Part shown: piece after piece, positions 28,144 to 36,858 of the stretch
Layout of the letters: every line of letters begins with the position of its first letter
Numbering within the stretch: the stretch's first letter is position 1
From: Alkalibacterium sp. AK22
Lineage (GTDB): Bacteria > Bacillota > Bacilli > Lactobacillales > Carnobacteriaceae_A
NCBI RefSeq assembly: GCF_000585255.1
Contig: NZ_JANL01000042.1
Span: 124,001 to 188,000, forward strand
Length of the DNA: 64,000 nt
Direction of reading: 5' to 3'
Program-made: the position numbers and the translations under genes
Notes under the pieces: generated by a model
What the model saw: only the letters and a program-made list of their open reading frames with translations
Databases searched by the model: none
Told to the model about the DNA's origin: nothing

Positions 28144-28442
28144 TCGTCCGATTGACTGTGAAAGCAAGGGTATCGTTTCTATAGCTCCACTATTTTTTAG
28201 GAGCTATATACAATTCAAGCGCTGTACCTTTGTTGTTTACGAATGAAAAATTGAAGGGGCTGTATCAATAGAGTTTAATCTTGCGTGGGATATGTTGACC
28301 TATTTAGGGCCATGTTTTGACAGAGAGAGGCGATGACGTCTGGTTTGCTTTTTAATAGGAGGGAAATGTGAAAAAAATATAACAGGACCTATAGAAGAAT
28401 ACGCTTTCAATCAGAAGGAGACCGCTTTTTCCAAGAAATCCA
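28144..28442. other. Gene-free stretch upstream of the antiporter operon
   Basis: About 300 bases with stops in all frames and no recognisable gene. It may include the far upstream control region of the antiporter operon. Confidence 0.4.
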
Positions 28443-28470
28443 TTGCATAAGATTTCAAACGTGCTACAAT
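28443..28470 (+). promoter_or_regulatory. Promoter of the Mrp/Mbh-type antiporter operon
   Basis: TTGCAT and TACAAT are separated by 16 bases. The start codon lies about 93 bases after the -10, leaving a leader of roughly 85 bases. The leader contains a small hairpin (GACGGG-acattta-CCCGCC, near 28489-28507) and a GGGAGG ribosome binding site. No known riboswitch was recognised. Confidence 0.6.
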
Positions 28471-28563
28471 CGAAGTACAGCCGAAAAGACGGGACATTTA
28501 CCCGCCCATCGACTTACTTAGAGATAGACTGTAATCTACTCGCGTCGGAAGGGAGGTTTTTTT

Positions 28564-29094
28564 TTGAAAACTTATATGAACGCATTATGGGAAGACATCG
28601 TCGACAATAAAGAAGTGATTCTTCTGTTGTCGTTAGTATGGCTTATTTTGTTTGAACAGTTGACGATTGGAACGGCCTTGACAGGTGTTGTCATGTCCAT
28701 TCTAGTTGTTGTCTTTACAGACCGTTTTCTTCTAAAAGGAAACTATGAACATTCATACATGATCGGGCTAGGTACTTTAGTCAAGTACACACTGCGCCTG
28801 TTTATTGAAATATTTATTGCGGGAATCGATGTTATTCCAAACATCATTACCGGCAATGCAGACGTGCAGATCATTACCTGCGAGACTAAGCTGGAAGATG
28901 AGCTGCTGATTGATATTCTGGCAAACTCGATCACGCTGACTCCAGGGACTGTTACTGTAGAAAAGAAGGGAAGCACCCTTCAGGTACTGGCTTTGAGTGC
29001 CCCGGCAGAAGATGAAGATCCACGCGGTGTCATCCCGCTTAAACTGGAAGACATCTTGCTGCGCTACGAAGAGACTCTGGACGGCAAAGCCTAA
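28564..29094 (+). CDS. mnhE: Mrp/Mbh-type cation antiporter subunit E
   Basis: A 176-residue membrane protein of the MnhE/MrpE family, with hydrophobic spans at about 18-55 and 65-95 and a soluble C-terminal domain. Family landmarks are VWLILFEQLTIGTALTGVVMS, then FIAGIDVIPNIITGNADVQI and NSITLTPGTVTVEKKGSTL (the conserved LTPGT motif). It starts with TTG after GGGAGG; an ATG four codons later is possible. It opens a nine-gene operon whose products would form a multi-subunit cation/proton antiporter in the cytoplasmic membrane. This gene order, E first, resembles archaeal Mbh modules rather than the usual Bacillus MrpA-G order. Confidence 0.9.
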   Translation: MKTYMNALWEDIVDNKEVILLLSLVWLILFEQLTIGTALTGVVMSILVVVFTDRFLLKGNYEHSYMIGLGTLVKYTLRLFIEIFIAGIDVIPNIITGNADVQIITCETKLEDELLIDILANSITLTPGTVTVEKKGSTLQVLALSAPAEDEDPRGVIPLKLEDILLRYEETLDGKA

Positions 29095-29128
29095 GGAAAA
29101 ACGGAAGAGAGAGGAAGAAGGAAAACAA

Positions 29129-29389
29129 ATGGACTTTGATTCAATTGTTTTAGCTATTGTTGCTGGACTGTCTGTATTCGGACTGGTCCGCGTACTGGAC
29201 GGACCGACTGTTTGGGACCGCATGCTTGGATTTGCACTATTCTCATCTAAAGTTATTGTGGCTGCCGTTATGATCGGGATCGTTATTAACCGGACGTACA
29301 TGATCGATGTCGCTTTAATTTACGGCGTGCTCGGCTTTATCGGGACGATCATGATTGCCCGCTTTATTGAGAGAAGAGGAGATGTATAA
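29129..29389 (+). CDS. mnhF: Mrp/Mbh-type cation antiporter subunit F
   Basis: An 86-residue, three-span membrane protein of the MnhF/MrpF family. The signature FGLVRVLDGPTVWDRMLGFALFSSKVI carries the conserved RxxxGPTxxDR pattern seen in this subunit. The ATG at 29129 was chosen because AGAAGGAAA lies upstream and the protein then starts in the family's usual way; a longer frame overlaps the previous gene. Its stop overlaps the mnhG start by one base, so the two are coupled. Confidence 0.92.
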   Translation: MDFDSIVLAIVAGLSVFGLVRVLDGPTVWDRMLGFALFSSKVIVAAVMIGIVINRTYMIDVALIYGVLGFIGTIMIARFIERRGDV

Positions 29390-29694
29390 TGACACAGGCA
29401 CTGGAATGGATTGCTAACATCGTCATTGTCATCGGCCTTATTTTTATGGCCTTAGGCGTCTTCGGCGTGTTTCGGTTCAGAGATTATTATTCACGGATCC
29501 TAGTCACGGCCAAAGTCGATACCGTCGGTTTTATCACTGTCATGTTCGGCTTGATCATCCGTCACGGTTTTGACTTTTTTACAGGAAAAATCGTCCTGGT
29601 TTTAGCCCTATATATTATTACTAACCCGATTGCAACGCATGCGATCACCCGATCAGCCCACCTTAGTGGGTATAGAATCAAGAAGGAGAGATAA
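29389..29694 (+). CDS. mnhG: Mrp/Mbh-type cation antiporter subunit G
   Basis: A 101-residue three-span protein of the MnhG/MrpG family. Landmarks are GLIFMALGVFGVFRFRDYYSRI and AKVDTVGFITVMFGLIIRHG, ending NPIATHAITRSAHLSGYR. The first base of its ATG is the last base of the mnhF stop. It is followed five bases later by the DUF4040 gene. Subunits E, F and G are needed for assembly or ion access in characterised Mrp complexes. Confidence 0.92.
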   Translation: MTQALEWIANIVIVIGLIFMALGVFGVFRFRDYYSRILVTAKVDTVGFITVMFGLIIRHGFDFFTGKIVLVLALYIITNPIATHAITRSAHLSGYRIKKER

Positions 29695-29699
29695 GAGAC

Positions 29700-30260
29700 A
29701 TGTTTGAAACGTTTGTATTGCTGACGCTGCTAGTTCTGGCGTGTGTCGCTGTCTTCTCCGATAACCTGCGCCGGTCGATCATCTTTCTTGGCGCATTTTC
29801 GCTGACAATCGCTTTGGCCTATCTGCACTACAGTGCACCGGACGTGGCGCTGGCGGAAGCAGCGATTGGTGTCGGACTGTCGACAATCATGTACTTAGTC
29901 GCGCTGAAAAAAGTGTCTGTTTACGACATCTGCTATGTCAATGAAGACGTTGAAGTATTTGATGACCGTCAGATTAATGAAATCATGAACTCGATTGTTC
30001 GTCCACTAGAACTTTTTGTTGAGCGTACAGAAGAGATTGAGCCTCAGCTGGCCTATACCAACCGGTCACTGGAAGCGGTGATGAGGGAAGACGATCACGA
30101 CTGCATGATTCACCGTAAAGGAAACCTAACGTATATTTATGGCGACACGACTGATCAGGTTTTTCAGGATATTGTTGCCAACCTGAACGAGATTATTACA
30201 GATATTGAAGACATCCGTGTTATTTATAGAGATGAGGTGACCTTAGATGGCACAGACTAG
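29700..30260 (+). CDS. DUF4040 membrane subunit, equivalent to the MrpA C-terminal part / MbhD
   Basis: A 186-residue protein. Its first about 80 residues form three membrane spans of the DUF4040 family (FLGAFSLTIALAYLHYSAPDVALAEAAIGVGLSTIMY), the segment that in Bacillus is fused to the C-terminus of the large MrpA and in archaeal Mbh is the separate subunit MbhD. The C-terminal about 100 residues are soluble and acidic (DDRQINEIMNSIVRPLELF and QVFQDIVANLNEIITD) and are not part of the usual family. A standalone copy without any NuoL-like MrpA is unusual for Bacillota. The next gene overlaps by 14 bases. Confidence 0.82.
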   Translation: MFETFVLLTLLVLACVAVFSDNLRRSIIFLGAFSLTIALAYLHYSAPDVALAEAAIGVGLSTIMYLVALKKVSVYDICYVNEDVEVFDDRQINEIMNSIVRPLELFVERTEEIEPQLAYTNRSLEAVMREDDHDCMIHRKGNLTYIYGDTTDQVFQDIVANLNEIITDIEDIRVIYRDEVTLDGTD

Positions 30261-30945
30261 TCGCATATTTCACGCTGTTCGTATTCTTTTTGCTGTTTTA
30301 GGGGCAGCCGTCGTTTTATTTCTGTTCTTGAACCATTCTGAACAGCTCGATACTCCCCTAATGGATTATTTCACGGATGATTTCCTCGGTCAGACAGGCG
30401 CGCAGAATTCGGTCGCAGCCATTTATCTGAACTACCGCGTATTCGATACACTGTTTGAAGCATTGATGTTAATGGTATCCGTTATGGAGGTTATTAACGT
30501 CTCTTGGGCAAACAAACATGCCGAACAGTACCGCTTTGAAAAAGATGACTTTAACCGTAAAAACAACTCCGAGATTGTTATCCGAATGGTCGGAATCATT
30601 TATCCTTTCGTCCTGCTGATCGGTCTGTATATCATCATCAATGGACATGTTTCCCCAGGTGGAGGCTTCCAGGGTGGAGCCGTACTGGCGACTGCTTTAA
30701 TCACGCGTTACCTGGTTTATCCCAACTTTGACCTTGATTTGCATGTACTGGAAAAACTGGAAAAGTTCCTGTTCCTTTCCATCGTGATGACTCCGGTCCT
30801 GTACGTCTTCATGCAGCTGCAGCCGGCAGATACGACACTGACCAATCAGATTTACCTGGTTGCAATGAACTCGCTGATCGGAATGAAAGTATTCTCCGGC
30901 TTGAGTATCATTTTTTACCGCTTCGTATTCTACGAAGGCAGGTAG
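30247..30945 (+). CDS. mnhB: Mrp/Mbh-type antiporter subunit B with N-terminal MbhE-like part
   Basis: A 232-residue membrane protein. The N-terminal about 85 residues (LFAVLGAAVVLFLFLNHSEQ, then VAAIYLNYRVFDTLFEALMLMVSV) resemble the MbhE/MrpA C-terminal segment. The remainder is the MnhB domain, with landmark NGHVSPGGGFQGGAVLATALITRYL. In Pyrococcus Mbh these parts are separate subunits (MbhE and MbhF), so this looks like a natural fusion. The start overlaps the DUF4040 gene by 14 bases, implying coupling. About six to seven membrane spans are visible. Confidence 0.87.
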   Translation: MAQTSRIFHAVRILFAVLGAAVVLFLFLNHSEQLDTPLMDYFTDDFLGQTGAQNSVAAIYLNYRVFDTLFEALMLMVSVMEVINVSWANKHAEQYRFEKDDFNRKNNSEIVIRMVGIIYPFVLLIGLYIIINGHVSPGGGFQGGAVLATALITRYLVYPNFDLDLHVLEKLEKFLFLSIVMTPVLYVFMQLQPADTTLTNQIYLVAMNSLIGMKVFSGLSIIFYRFVFYEGR

Positions 30946-30998
30946 GAGTCAGGTCCTGAATCGTTGCTGTTCGTTTCTCAATTAATAAAAGAAAGAAG

Positions 30999-31358
30999 AT
31001 GAAACCATTGGATTTTATCACTGGAGAGATTGTAGGGATACTACTGTTCTTCATCGGCTTGTACGGCCTGATGACGAAAAAAACAATCGTTAAGACCATC
31101 ATGTCCATGTCTATCATGGAATCAGGTATATTTTTATTTTACATCACCATCAACTTTACAGAAGGGGCTGTGCCGCCGATTGGTCAGGCACAGGAAGCCG
31201 CTTTTGTTGATCCGGTTCCTTCGGCTCTGATGATCACAGCCATCGTTATCGGTATCGGTGTGACGGCAATCGGCTTGACAATGTTCATGCACTACAAACA
31301 GAAGCACGGCATTACACACTGGTCGCGTAACCGAAATCAGACAGGAAGTGGACATTAA
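30999..31358 (+). CDS. mnhC: Mrp/Mbh-type antiporter subunit C (NuoK-like)
   Basis: A 119-residue three-span protein of the MnhC/NuoK family. TGEIVGILLFFIGLYGLMTKKTIVKTIMSMSIMESGIFLFYI contains the membrane glutamate typical of NuoK-like subunits (in the SIMESGIFLF segment). FVDPVPSALMITAIVIGIGVTAIGL is the third span with its conserved DPxPxALxxTAIVI motif. The next gene starts with GTG at the base following its stop. In complex I relatives this subunit carries protons between antiporter-like subunits and the rest of the complex. Confidence 0.92.
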   Translation: MKPLDFITGEIVGILLFFIGLYGLMTKKTIVKTIMSMSIMESGIFLFYITINFTEGAVPPIGQAQEAAFVDPVPSALMITAIVIGIGVTAIGLTMFMHYKQKHGITHWSRNRNQTGSGH

Positions 31359-32954
31359 GTGTTAGGATTATTGGTACTGACGCCGATCATCGTCGGAGCA
31401 ATCGCTTATCTGCTTCGGGGAAATGCTGCAAAGGCGTTGCTATATATTTTTCAGGTCGCTTACGTTGGACTGGCCTTTTATGTGTTTTTAAACGTCAAGC
31501 AAAACGGCCCCATAATCTGGAATGCGGGAGGGTATACAGACGGCCTAGCGCTAAGCCTGTATGCCGATTCGATTTCCATCTTTATGGTTCTGATGACGGC
31601 TGTTTTTTACATTGCCTTTCTGGTCTATGCCACACGCGAACCGTACTTTAAACACCGCTTTTATTTCATGTTCATGGCTTTGCAGGGGCTGATGATGGGC
31701 TTGTTCCTGTCAAGTGACTTGTTCAATATTTTTGTGTTTTTGGAAGTGTCAACGGTGGTTGTGTCCATTTTGATCATGTTCAACAAGGAAAAGCAGGCGA
31801 TTTATGACGGGATGATTTATTTCTTTGTCAACGTCATCGGGACAGCTTTTTTGCTGTTCGGAATCGGCATGCTTTATCGGACCTTCGGTTTATTGGATAT
31901 CCGGGCGCTGAGAGAAGCCATGACTGGCCTTGAAAGCCCACGAGCCGTCGTTTTACCTTATGGGATGATGATGGTGACCGTTTCTTTGAAGACAGCCGTG
32001 ACTCCGCTGTTCAGCTGGCTGCCAAAGGCACACGGGACACCAAGTGCACCACCTGTTGTGTCTGCTGTTTTAAGCGGTCTGTATATCAAGAGTGGGGTGT
32101 ACATGTTCATCCGCTTTAATGATATGTTCAGTCCAGTTATCGATATGCATGTGTTCTTTTTCTGGATTGGTTTCTTCACATCCCTGATCGGCTTTATCAT
32201 GGCCTTAGGGCAGAAGGATATCAAGCTAATCCTGGCCTACCATACGGTATCTCAAGTCGGCTTGATCATGATGGGGATCAATATGGCGTCTGAAATTGCC
32301 TTCTGGGGAGCTGTTTACCATATCTTCAACCACGCCATCTTCAAGTCGACCCTGTTTTTGACTGCCGGTCTGATTTACGAAGAATACGGGACCCGAAACG
32401 TCTACAAAATCCGTGGGCTCTTTAAACGCATGCCGTGGGTAGCGGTAGCGACTGTCTTTGCTATTTTAGGAATCACTGGAGCGCCATTCTTCAACGGGTC
32501 AATCTCCAAGTACATGATTGCTCACGGGACGTACGACTATACGGTTACTTTGCTGCTAAACATCATCAACCTGGGAACGGTCATGTCCTTTGTCAAATAT
32601 TCAACCATGCTGTTCGGTAAAAACCCGGAAGAGGGAACAGCCAAGACCGATGTGTACGCTTTGACGGCTTCAGTTATCATGGGAGTGGCATCTTTTATGA
32701 CCGGCATCTTCGGCGAAGCGCTAACCCAGTTCTTCTTTAACTATGAAGTGCACGTGAACGTGGACGAATACATTCAAAAAGGCATGGTCTACTTTTTAAT
32801 GATCATTGCCGGAGTGGCTTTCTACCACGGGATTGTCAAGCACGGGGGCCTGATTACCCGAATCGGTCACTTGGAACTGACTTTCAACGGAATCATTACC
32901 TCGATGGCAGGCTACTTTATTGTCATGGTCGTTTACCTGTCGCTAATTCTTTAA
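31359..32954 (+). CDS. mnhD: Mrp/Mbh-type antiporter subunit D, copy 1
   Basis: A 531-residue, about 14-span protein of the NuoL/M/N-MrpD family, the ion-translocating type of subunit. Key membrane charges are present: Glu129 in FVFLEVSTVV (the TM5 glutamate), Lys211 in VSLKTAVTPLFSW (the TM7 lysine), Lys223 and His225 in LPKAHGTPSAPP, and Lys244 in LYIKSGVYMF. FNGSISKYMIAHG supplies the conserved later lysine. It starts with GTG immediately after the mnhC stop and has two further paralogues directly downstream that number identically to residue 250. Confidence 0.93.
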   Translation: MLGLLVLTPIIVGAIAYLLRGNAAKALLYIFQVAYVGLAFYVFLNVKQNGPIIWNAGGYTDGLALSLYADSISIFMVLMTAVFYIAFLVYATREPYFKHRFYFMFMALQGLMMGLFLSSDLFNIFVFLEVSTVVVSILIMFNKEKQAIYDGMIYFFVNVIGTAFLLFGIGMLYRTFGLLDIRALREAMTGLESPRAVVLPYGMMMVTVSLKTAVTPLFSWLPKAHGTPSAPPVVSAVLSGLYIKSGVYMFIRFNDMFSPVIDMHVFFFWIGFFTSLIGFIMALGQKDIKLILAYHTVSQVGLIMMGINMASEIAFWGAVYHIFNHAIFKSTLFLTAGLIYEEYGTRNVYKIRGLFKRMPWVAVATVFAILGITGAPFFNGSISKYMIAHGTYDYTVTLLLNIINLGTVMSFVKYSTMLFGKNPEEGTAKTDVYALTASVIMGVASFMTGIFGEALTQFFFNYEVHVNVDEYIQKGMVYFLMIIAGVAFYHGIVKHGGLITRIGHLELTFNGIITSMAGYFIVMVVYLSLIL

Positions 32955-33021
32955 TGGATTGGCACGCAGAATCATATATTTAGTTTTAAGCCTTATCTAT
33001 TAAATAAAAAGGAGTGAGTGG

Positions 33022-34629
33022 ATGTTATACTGGCTGATCATTGTTCCAATCTTAATCGCTGTTGTCAATATTGGATTTTTTCATAGTGATTCCAGAAAAC
33101 TTATTCTGTTTTCTCAACTGGGGGTCACCCTGTATGCATCATACTTGTTCTACCTTGTACGTACGGAGGGCACGGTCGTGGACAACATGGCCGGCTATCC
33201 CCGTAATTTTGCCATCACTTTATATGCCGACAGCATTTCCATGGTGCTAGTGTGGCTGACGACCTTACTGTTTCTGGGGCTGCTGATTTTTGCCTACTCC
33301 GGAGACTACTTCGACAGCCAATTTGGCTTCCTTTACTTAACGCTTCAATCACTGATCATCGGCCTATTTTTGTCGACGGATCTATTCAACATATACGTTC
33401 TGCTTGAAGTCTCCACAGTGGTTGTGGCCATTCTGATCATGCTCAGAAAGGACCGGCAGTCGGTATACGACGGGATGATTTATCTCTTCGTGAGCGTTAT
33501 TTCTTCCGGCTTCTGGCTGTTCGGGGTGGGCTTTTTGTACCGGACTTTCGGACACTTGGACATGCACGCCATTGCGGAAGTGATTACGGAAGTAGAGGAT
33601 CCGCGTTCGCTGATCCTGCCGTTTGCCTTTATTCTGACTACGATCAGTTTGAAGATTGCTTTGTTTCCACTATCCAGCTGGCTACCGATAGCCTACGGGA
33701 CACCGAGTGCACCACCGGTGATTCCGGCCATTTTGTCGGGGGTTTATGAAACAACGGGACTGTACCTGTTCATCCGTCTGACGGCTATGTTCTCCGAAGT
33801 GGTCGAGCTGAATGCCTTTTTCCTGATTATTGGCTTCATCACCAGTATCGTCGGCTTTGTGTTGGCGGTCGCCCAGGACGATCTCCGTCTGCTGCTGGCG
33901 TATTCGACCATTTCACAGGTCGGACTGATTACGGTCGGCCTGTCTTTAGGTACCGACGCGGGCTTTTGGGGAAGCATGTATCACATGTTTGCCCACGCGC
34001 TGTTCAAGACCGTTCTGTTTTTAAGCGTTGGGGTCCTGTCCCATCATTACGGTACGAGAAACATCTACAAAATTAGAGGAGTCATGAAGGCACTGCCGGT
34101 CACCGGTATAGCCATGACCCTGGGCCTTTTGGGAATTACCGGGGCGCCACTGTTCAACGGCTCGATTTCTAAGTATATGATTACCTACGGCAGCGATAAT
34201 TTTGCTGTCCAGCTGTTATTGAATTTAATCAATCTGGGGACACTGCTCTACAGCATTAAGTTTGCTTCCATGCTCTTCGGTAAAAATACCCAGCCGGATG
34301 AGCTGAAAGATACGAATGCTCTGCATGACGTCCCGCAATGGACAACATTGACTTTCGGCTTGCTGACTCTAGTCAGTGGACTGTTTGGGACAACGTTTTT
34401 GGAATTTTTGTACGGCTACAGCTTCGATATCCAGCCTATGGAATACCTGGAAAAATCTTTGATTTACCTGCTGTTGATGCTTGCTGCCTTTGCCTTGTAC
34501 CGCGCATGGGTCAGAGGGCGGGATCTTTTCGCCAAAATCGGTTACTTGCAGTTGTCCTTTAATGCCATGATTACGGCCCAGGTTGTTTTTTTCCTCAGTA
34601 TCATTGGCTACATGTACTTGCTGACATAA
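33022..34629 (+). CDS. mnhD: Mrp/Mbh-type antiporter subunit D, copy 2 (divergent)
   Basis: A 535-residue paralogue of the flanking D subunits with the same 14-span layout. It keeps Glu129 (VLLEVSTVV), Lys211 (ISLKIALFP) and FNGSISKYMI. Unlike both neighbours it has Ile223 and Tyr225 in LPIAYGTPSAPP where they have LPKAH, and Glu243-Thr244 in VYETTGLYLF where they have IK. NVIGTAF in the neighbours is SVISSGF here. So it lacks two lysines that usually line the translocation path, while the frame is intact and the rest well conserved. It may be a specialised or structural D subunit. The ribosome binding site is AAAGGAGTG. Confidence 0.92.
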   Translation: MLYWLIIVPILIAVVNIGFFHSDSRKLILFSQLGVTLYASYLFYLVRTEGTVVDNMAGYPRNFAITLYADSISMVLVWLTTLLFLGLLIFAYSGDYFDSQFGFLYLTLQSLIIGLFLSTDLFNIYVLLEVSTVVVAILIMLRKDRQSVYDGMIYLFVSVISSGFWLFGVGFLYRTFGHLDMHAIAEVITEVEDPRSLILPFAFILTTISLKIALFPLSSWLPIAYGTPSAPPVIPAILSGVYETTGLYLFIRLTAMFSEVVELNAFFLIIGFITSIVGFVLAVAQDDLRLLLAYSTISQVGLITVGLSLGTDAGFWGSMYHMFAHALFKTVLFLSVGVLSHHYGTRNIYKIRGVMKALPVTGIAMTLGLLGITGAPLFNGSISKYMITYGSDNFAVQLLLNLINLGTLLYSIKFASMLFGKNTQPDELKDTNALHDVPQWTTLTFGLLTLVSGLFGTTFLEFLYGYSFDIQPMEYLEKSLIYLLLMLAAFALYRAWVRGRDLFAKIGYLQLSFNAMITAQVVFFLSIIGYMYLLT

Positions 34630-34659
34630 CTAAAGAATTTAGAAAGAAGGGTATACACT

Positions 34660-36264
34660 TTGCTTTATTTACTCGTAATTGGACCCATTCTGGCAGGTAT
34701 CGTGAGTATCCTGTTCAAGAAAAGAGATACGCGGCTGTTTATTGTTGGAGCCCAGATTGTCCAGTTCATTTATTCTCTGATCATCTTCATCCAGGTCCGA
34801 ACAGATGGAACGGTATTTAATTACATGTCACGCCTGCCGGAAGGGGTAGCCATTACGCTAATGGCCGATATTATTTCTTCCGTTTTTGTCCTGCTGACAA
34901 CAATCATCTTTTTGATGCTGATGCTCTATGCTTTTCATAAAGATTACTTTACTACTCAGTTCGGCTTTTTGTTTCTAGTTCTGCAGGGTCTAATCATTTC
35001 TCTATTTTTTACGACTGATTTGTTCAACATCTTCGTGATGTTGGAAGTGGCCACAGTAGTTGTAGCCATTCTGATCATGATCAACAAGGAAAAGCAGGCC
35101 ATCTATGACGGCATGATTTATTTCTTTGTCAACGTCATCGGAACAGCTTTCCTGCTGCTGGGGATCGGTATGCTATACCGGACGACCGGCCTATTGGACA
35201 TGAGAGCCATCAGTGAAGCGCTGGAACTTCTGGACAGCCCGAGAGCAGTCATCCTGCCTTTCGCCATGATGATGACCACACTCAGCTTGAAGACAGCGGT
35301 TGTGCCGCTTTTCAGCTGGCTACCTAAAGCACATGGTACACCAAGTGCCCCACCAGTCGTGTCTGCTGTCTTGTCCGGTCTCTTTATTAAAACGGGTGTG
35401 TATATGTTTATCCGCTTCAGCGCTATGTTTGAACCGGTGATTCAGGCGCAGGAACTTTTCTTCATTATCGGCTTTATTACGTCTATTTTCGGCTTCATCA
35501 TGGCACTGAGTCAAAACGACATCAAGATGATCCTGGCATACTCTACCGTCTCTCAAATCGGACTCATCATGATTGGACTGAATATGGGATCGGACATAGC
35601 TTATTGGGGCGCCTTGTTCCATGTCGTCAGTCACGCCTTGTTTAAGTCCACTTTGTTTTTGGCTGCGGGTCAGGTTTACAACCAGTACGGCACCCGAGAC
35701 ATCCGTATGATGCGCGGCGTTCTGCGGTCCATGCCGCTGACCGGAATGGCCATCATCTTTGGAATCCTGGGTGTGACTGGGGCACCGATGTTTAATGGAT
35801 CCATTTCCAAATACATGATCAGTTATGGCAGTTACCGTCCAATGGTTCAGCTGGGATTGAACCTGATCAACCTAGGAACGATCATGTACTTCCTAAAATT
35901 TAGCACAATTCTGTTCGGTAAAGACAACCGTCCGGAAGACGAGCGTCCGCCAAAAGAGGATCTCCTGTCTGAACTGCTCGTGTTTATTATGGGCGGACTG
36001 ATCCTTCTGACCGGGGTATACGGTCCAGTGTCCATGGATATCCTATTCGGTTACCAAGTGGAAGTTTTCTCGACTGAATACTTTGAAAAAGGCTTTGTTT
36101 ATGCCTTGATGATTATAGCTGCTATCGGGCTTTACAACGGGGTCATCAACAAAGGGGGACTGCTTGACCGCATCAGTCACGTCGAGCTGACCTTCAATGC
36201 CGTTATTACCTCCATGACCGGCTTCTTTATTTTCGTTGCCAGTTATGTCTATTTCATTCTCTAA
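34660..36264 (+). CDS. mnhD: Mrp/Mbh-type antiporter subunit D, copy 3
   Basis: A 534-residue paralogue that is closer to copy 1 than to copy 2. It retains Glu129, Lys211, Lys223, His225 and Lys244 in the same positions (VMLEVATVV, LSLKTAVVPLFSW, LPKAHGTPSAPP, LFIKTGVYMF). GAPMFNGSISKYMISYG is also intact. It starts with TTG after AGAAAGAAGGG. It ends the operon, with a strong terminator 12 bases after its stop. Three consecutive D subunits give the complex three candidate proton/cation channels, the number found in respiratory complex I. Confidence 0.93.
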   Translation: MLYLLVIGPILAGIVSILFKKRDTRLFIVGAQIVQFIYSLIIFIQVRTDGTVFNYMSRLPEGVAITLMADIISSVFVLLTTIIFLMLMLYAFHKDYFTTQFGFLFLVLQGLIISLFFTTDLFNIFVMLEVATVVVAILIMINKEKQAIYDGMIYFFVNVIGTAFLLLGIGMLYRTTGLLDMRAISEALELLDSPRAVILPFAMMMTTLSLKTAVVPLFSWLPKAHGTPSAPPVVSAVLSGLFIKTGVYMFIRFSAMFEPVIQAQELFFIIGFITSIFGFIMALSQNDIKMILAYSTVSQIGLIMIGLNMGSDIAYWGALFHVVSHALFKSTLFLAAGQVYNQYGTRDIRMMRGVLRSMPLTGMAIIFGILGVTGAPMFNGSISKYMISYGSYRPMVQLGLNLINLGTIMYFLKFSTILFGKDNRPEDERPPKEDLLSELLVFIMGGLILLTGVYGPVSMDILFGYQVEVFSTEYFEKGFVYALMIIAAIGLYNGVINKGGLLDRISHVELTFNAVITSMTGFFIFVASYVYFIL

Positions 36265-36275
36265 AAGATAGTTAG

Positions 36276-36308
36276 GAACACCTCGTCTGCGGACGAGGTG
36301 TTTTTTTA
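36276..36308 (+). terminator. Terminator of the antiporter operon
   Basis: GAACACCTCGTC and GACGAGGTGTT form a near-perfect hairpin with a four-base loop, followed by a run of T residues. Confidence 0.94.
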
Positions 36309-36407
36309 TTATATCGAAGGGCTCTGGTGGGGCGGGGTGTGGGCTAACCTCTTTGAGGAGAAAGGGAAAGCAGCCTGCTGGATCTGAGGTTGCTGGATAC
36401 ATTTGCA

Positions 36408-36858
36408 GGAGCGCTCGTGTTTTGCCTGTCCAGCTTCAAATAAGTAGGCTTTTATTGAAGGAGAGCACGCTACCGAGCTGTACTCCTTGAAATAAAGCAC
36501 CCATAATTGAAGGAGCGCTCTTGTTTTGATTGTTTAGCTTCAAATAAGTAGGCTTTTATTGAAGAAGAGCGCGCTACCAAGCTGTGCTCCTTAAAATAAA
36601 GCACCCATAATTGAAGGAGCGCGCCTGTTTTGCTTGTCTAGCTTCAAATAAGCCGGCTTTTATTGAAGGAGAACACGCTACCGAACTGTGCTCCTTAAAA
36701 TAAAGCACCCATAATTGAAGGAGCGCTCGTGTTTTGCCTGTCCAGCTTCAAATAAGCCGGCTTTTATTGAAGGAGAGCACGCTACCAAACTGTGCTCCTT
36801 AAAATAAAGCACCCATAATTCAAATAGCGCCTGTTTATACTGTCCAGATCCAAATTAA
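36408..36858. repeat. 104-bp tandem repeat array, four units and a partial fifth
   Basis: Units begin at 36408, 36512, 36616 and 36720, each 104 bases, with a degenerate fifth beginning near 36824. Each starts GGAGCGC and contains two imperfect hairpins: CTTCAAATAA with TTATTGAAG, and GGAG(A)GCAC with GTGCTCC. Units differ at scattered positions (for example TAGG or CCGG in the first loop). No persistent frame and no ribosome binding sites are present. It lies between the antiporter terminator and the DUF1349 gene. Function is unknown. Confidence 0.9.

Noticed and set aside
36408-36858. Possible CRISPR array or IS
   Set aside because: The whole 104-base unit is repeated, with no variable spacers, and there is no transposase or terminal repeat pattern.
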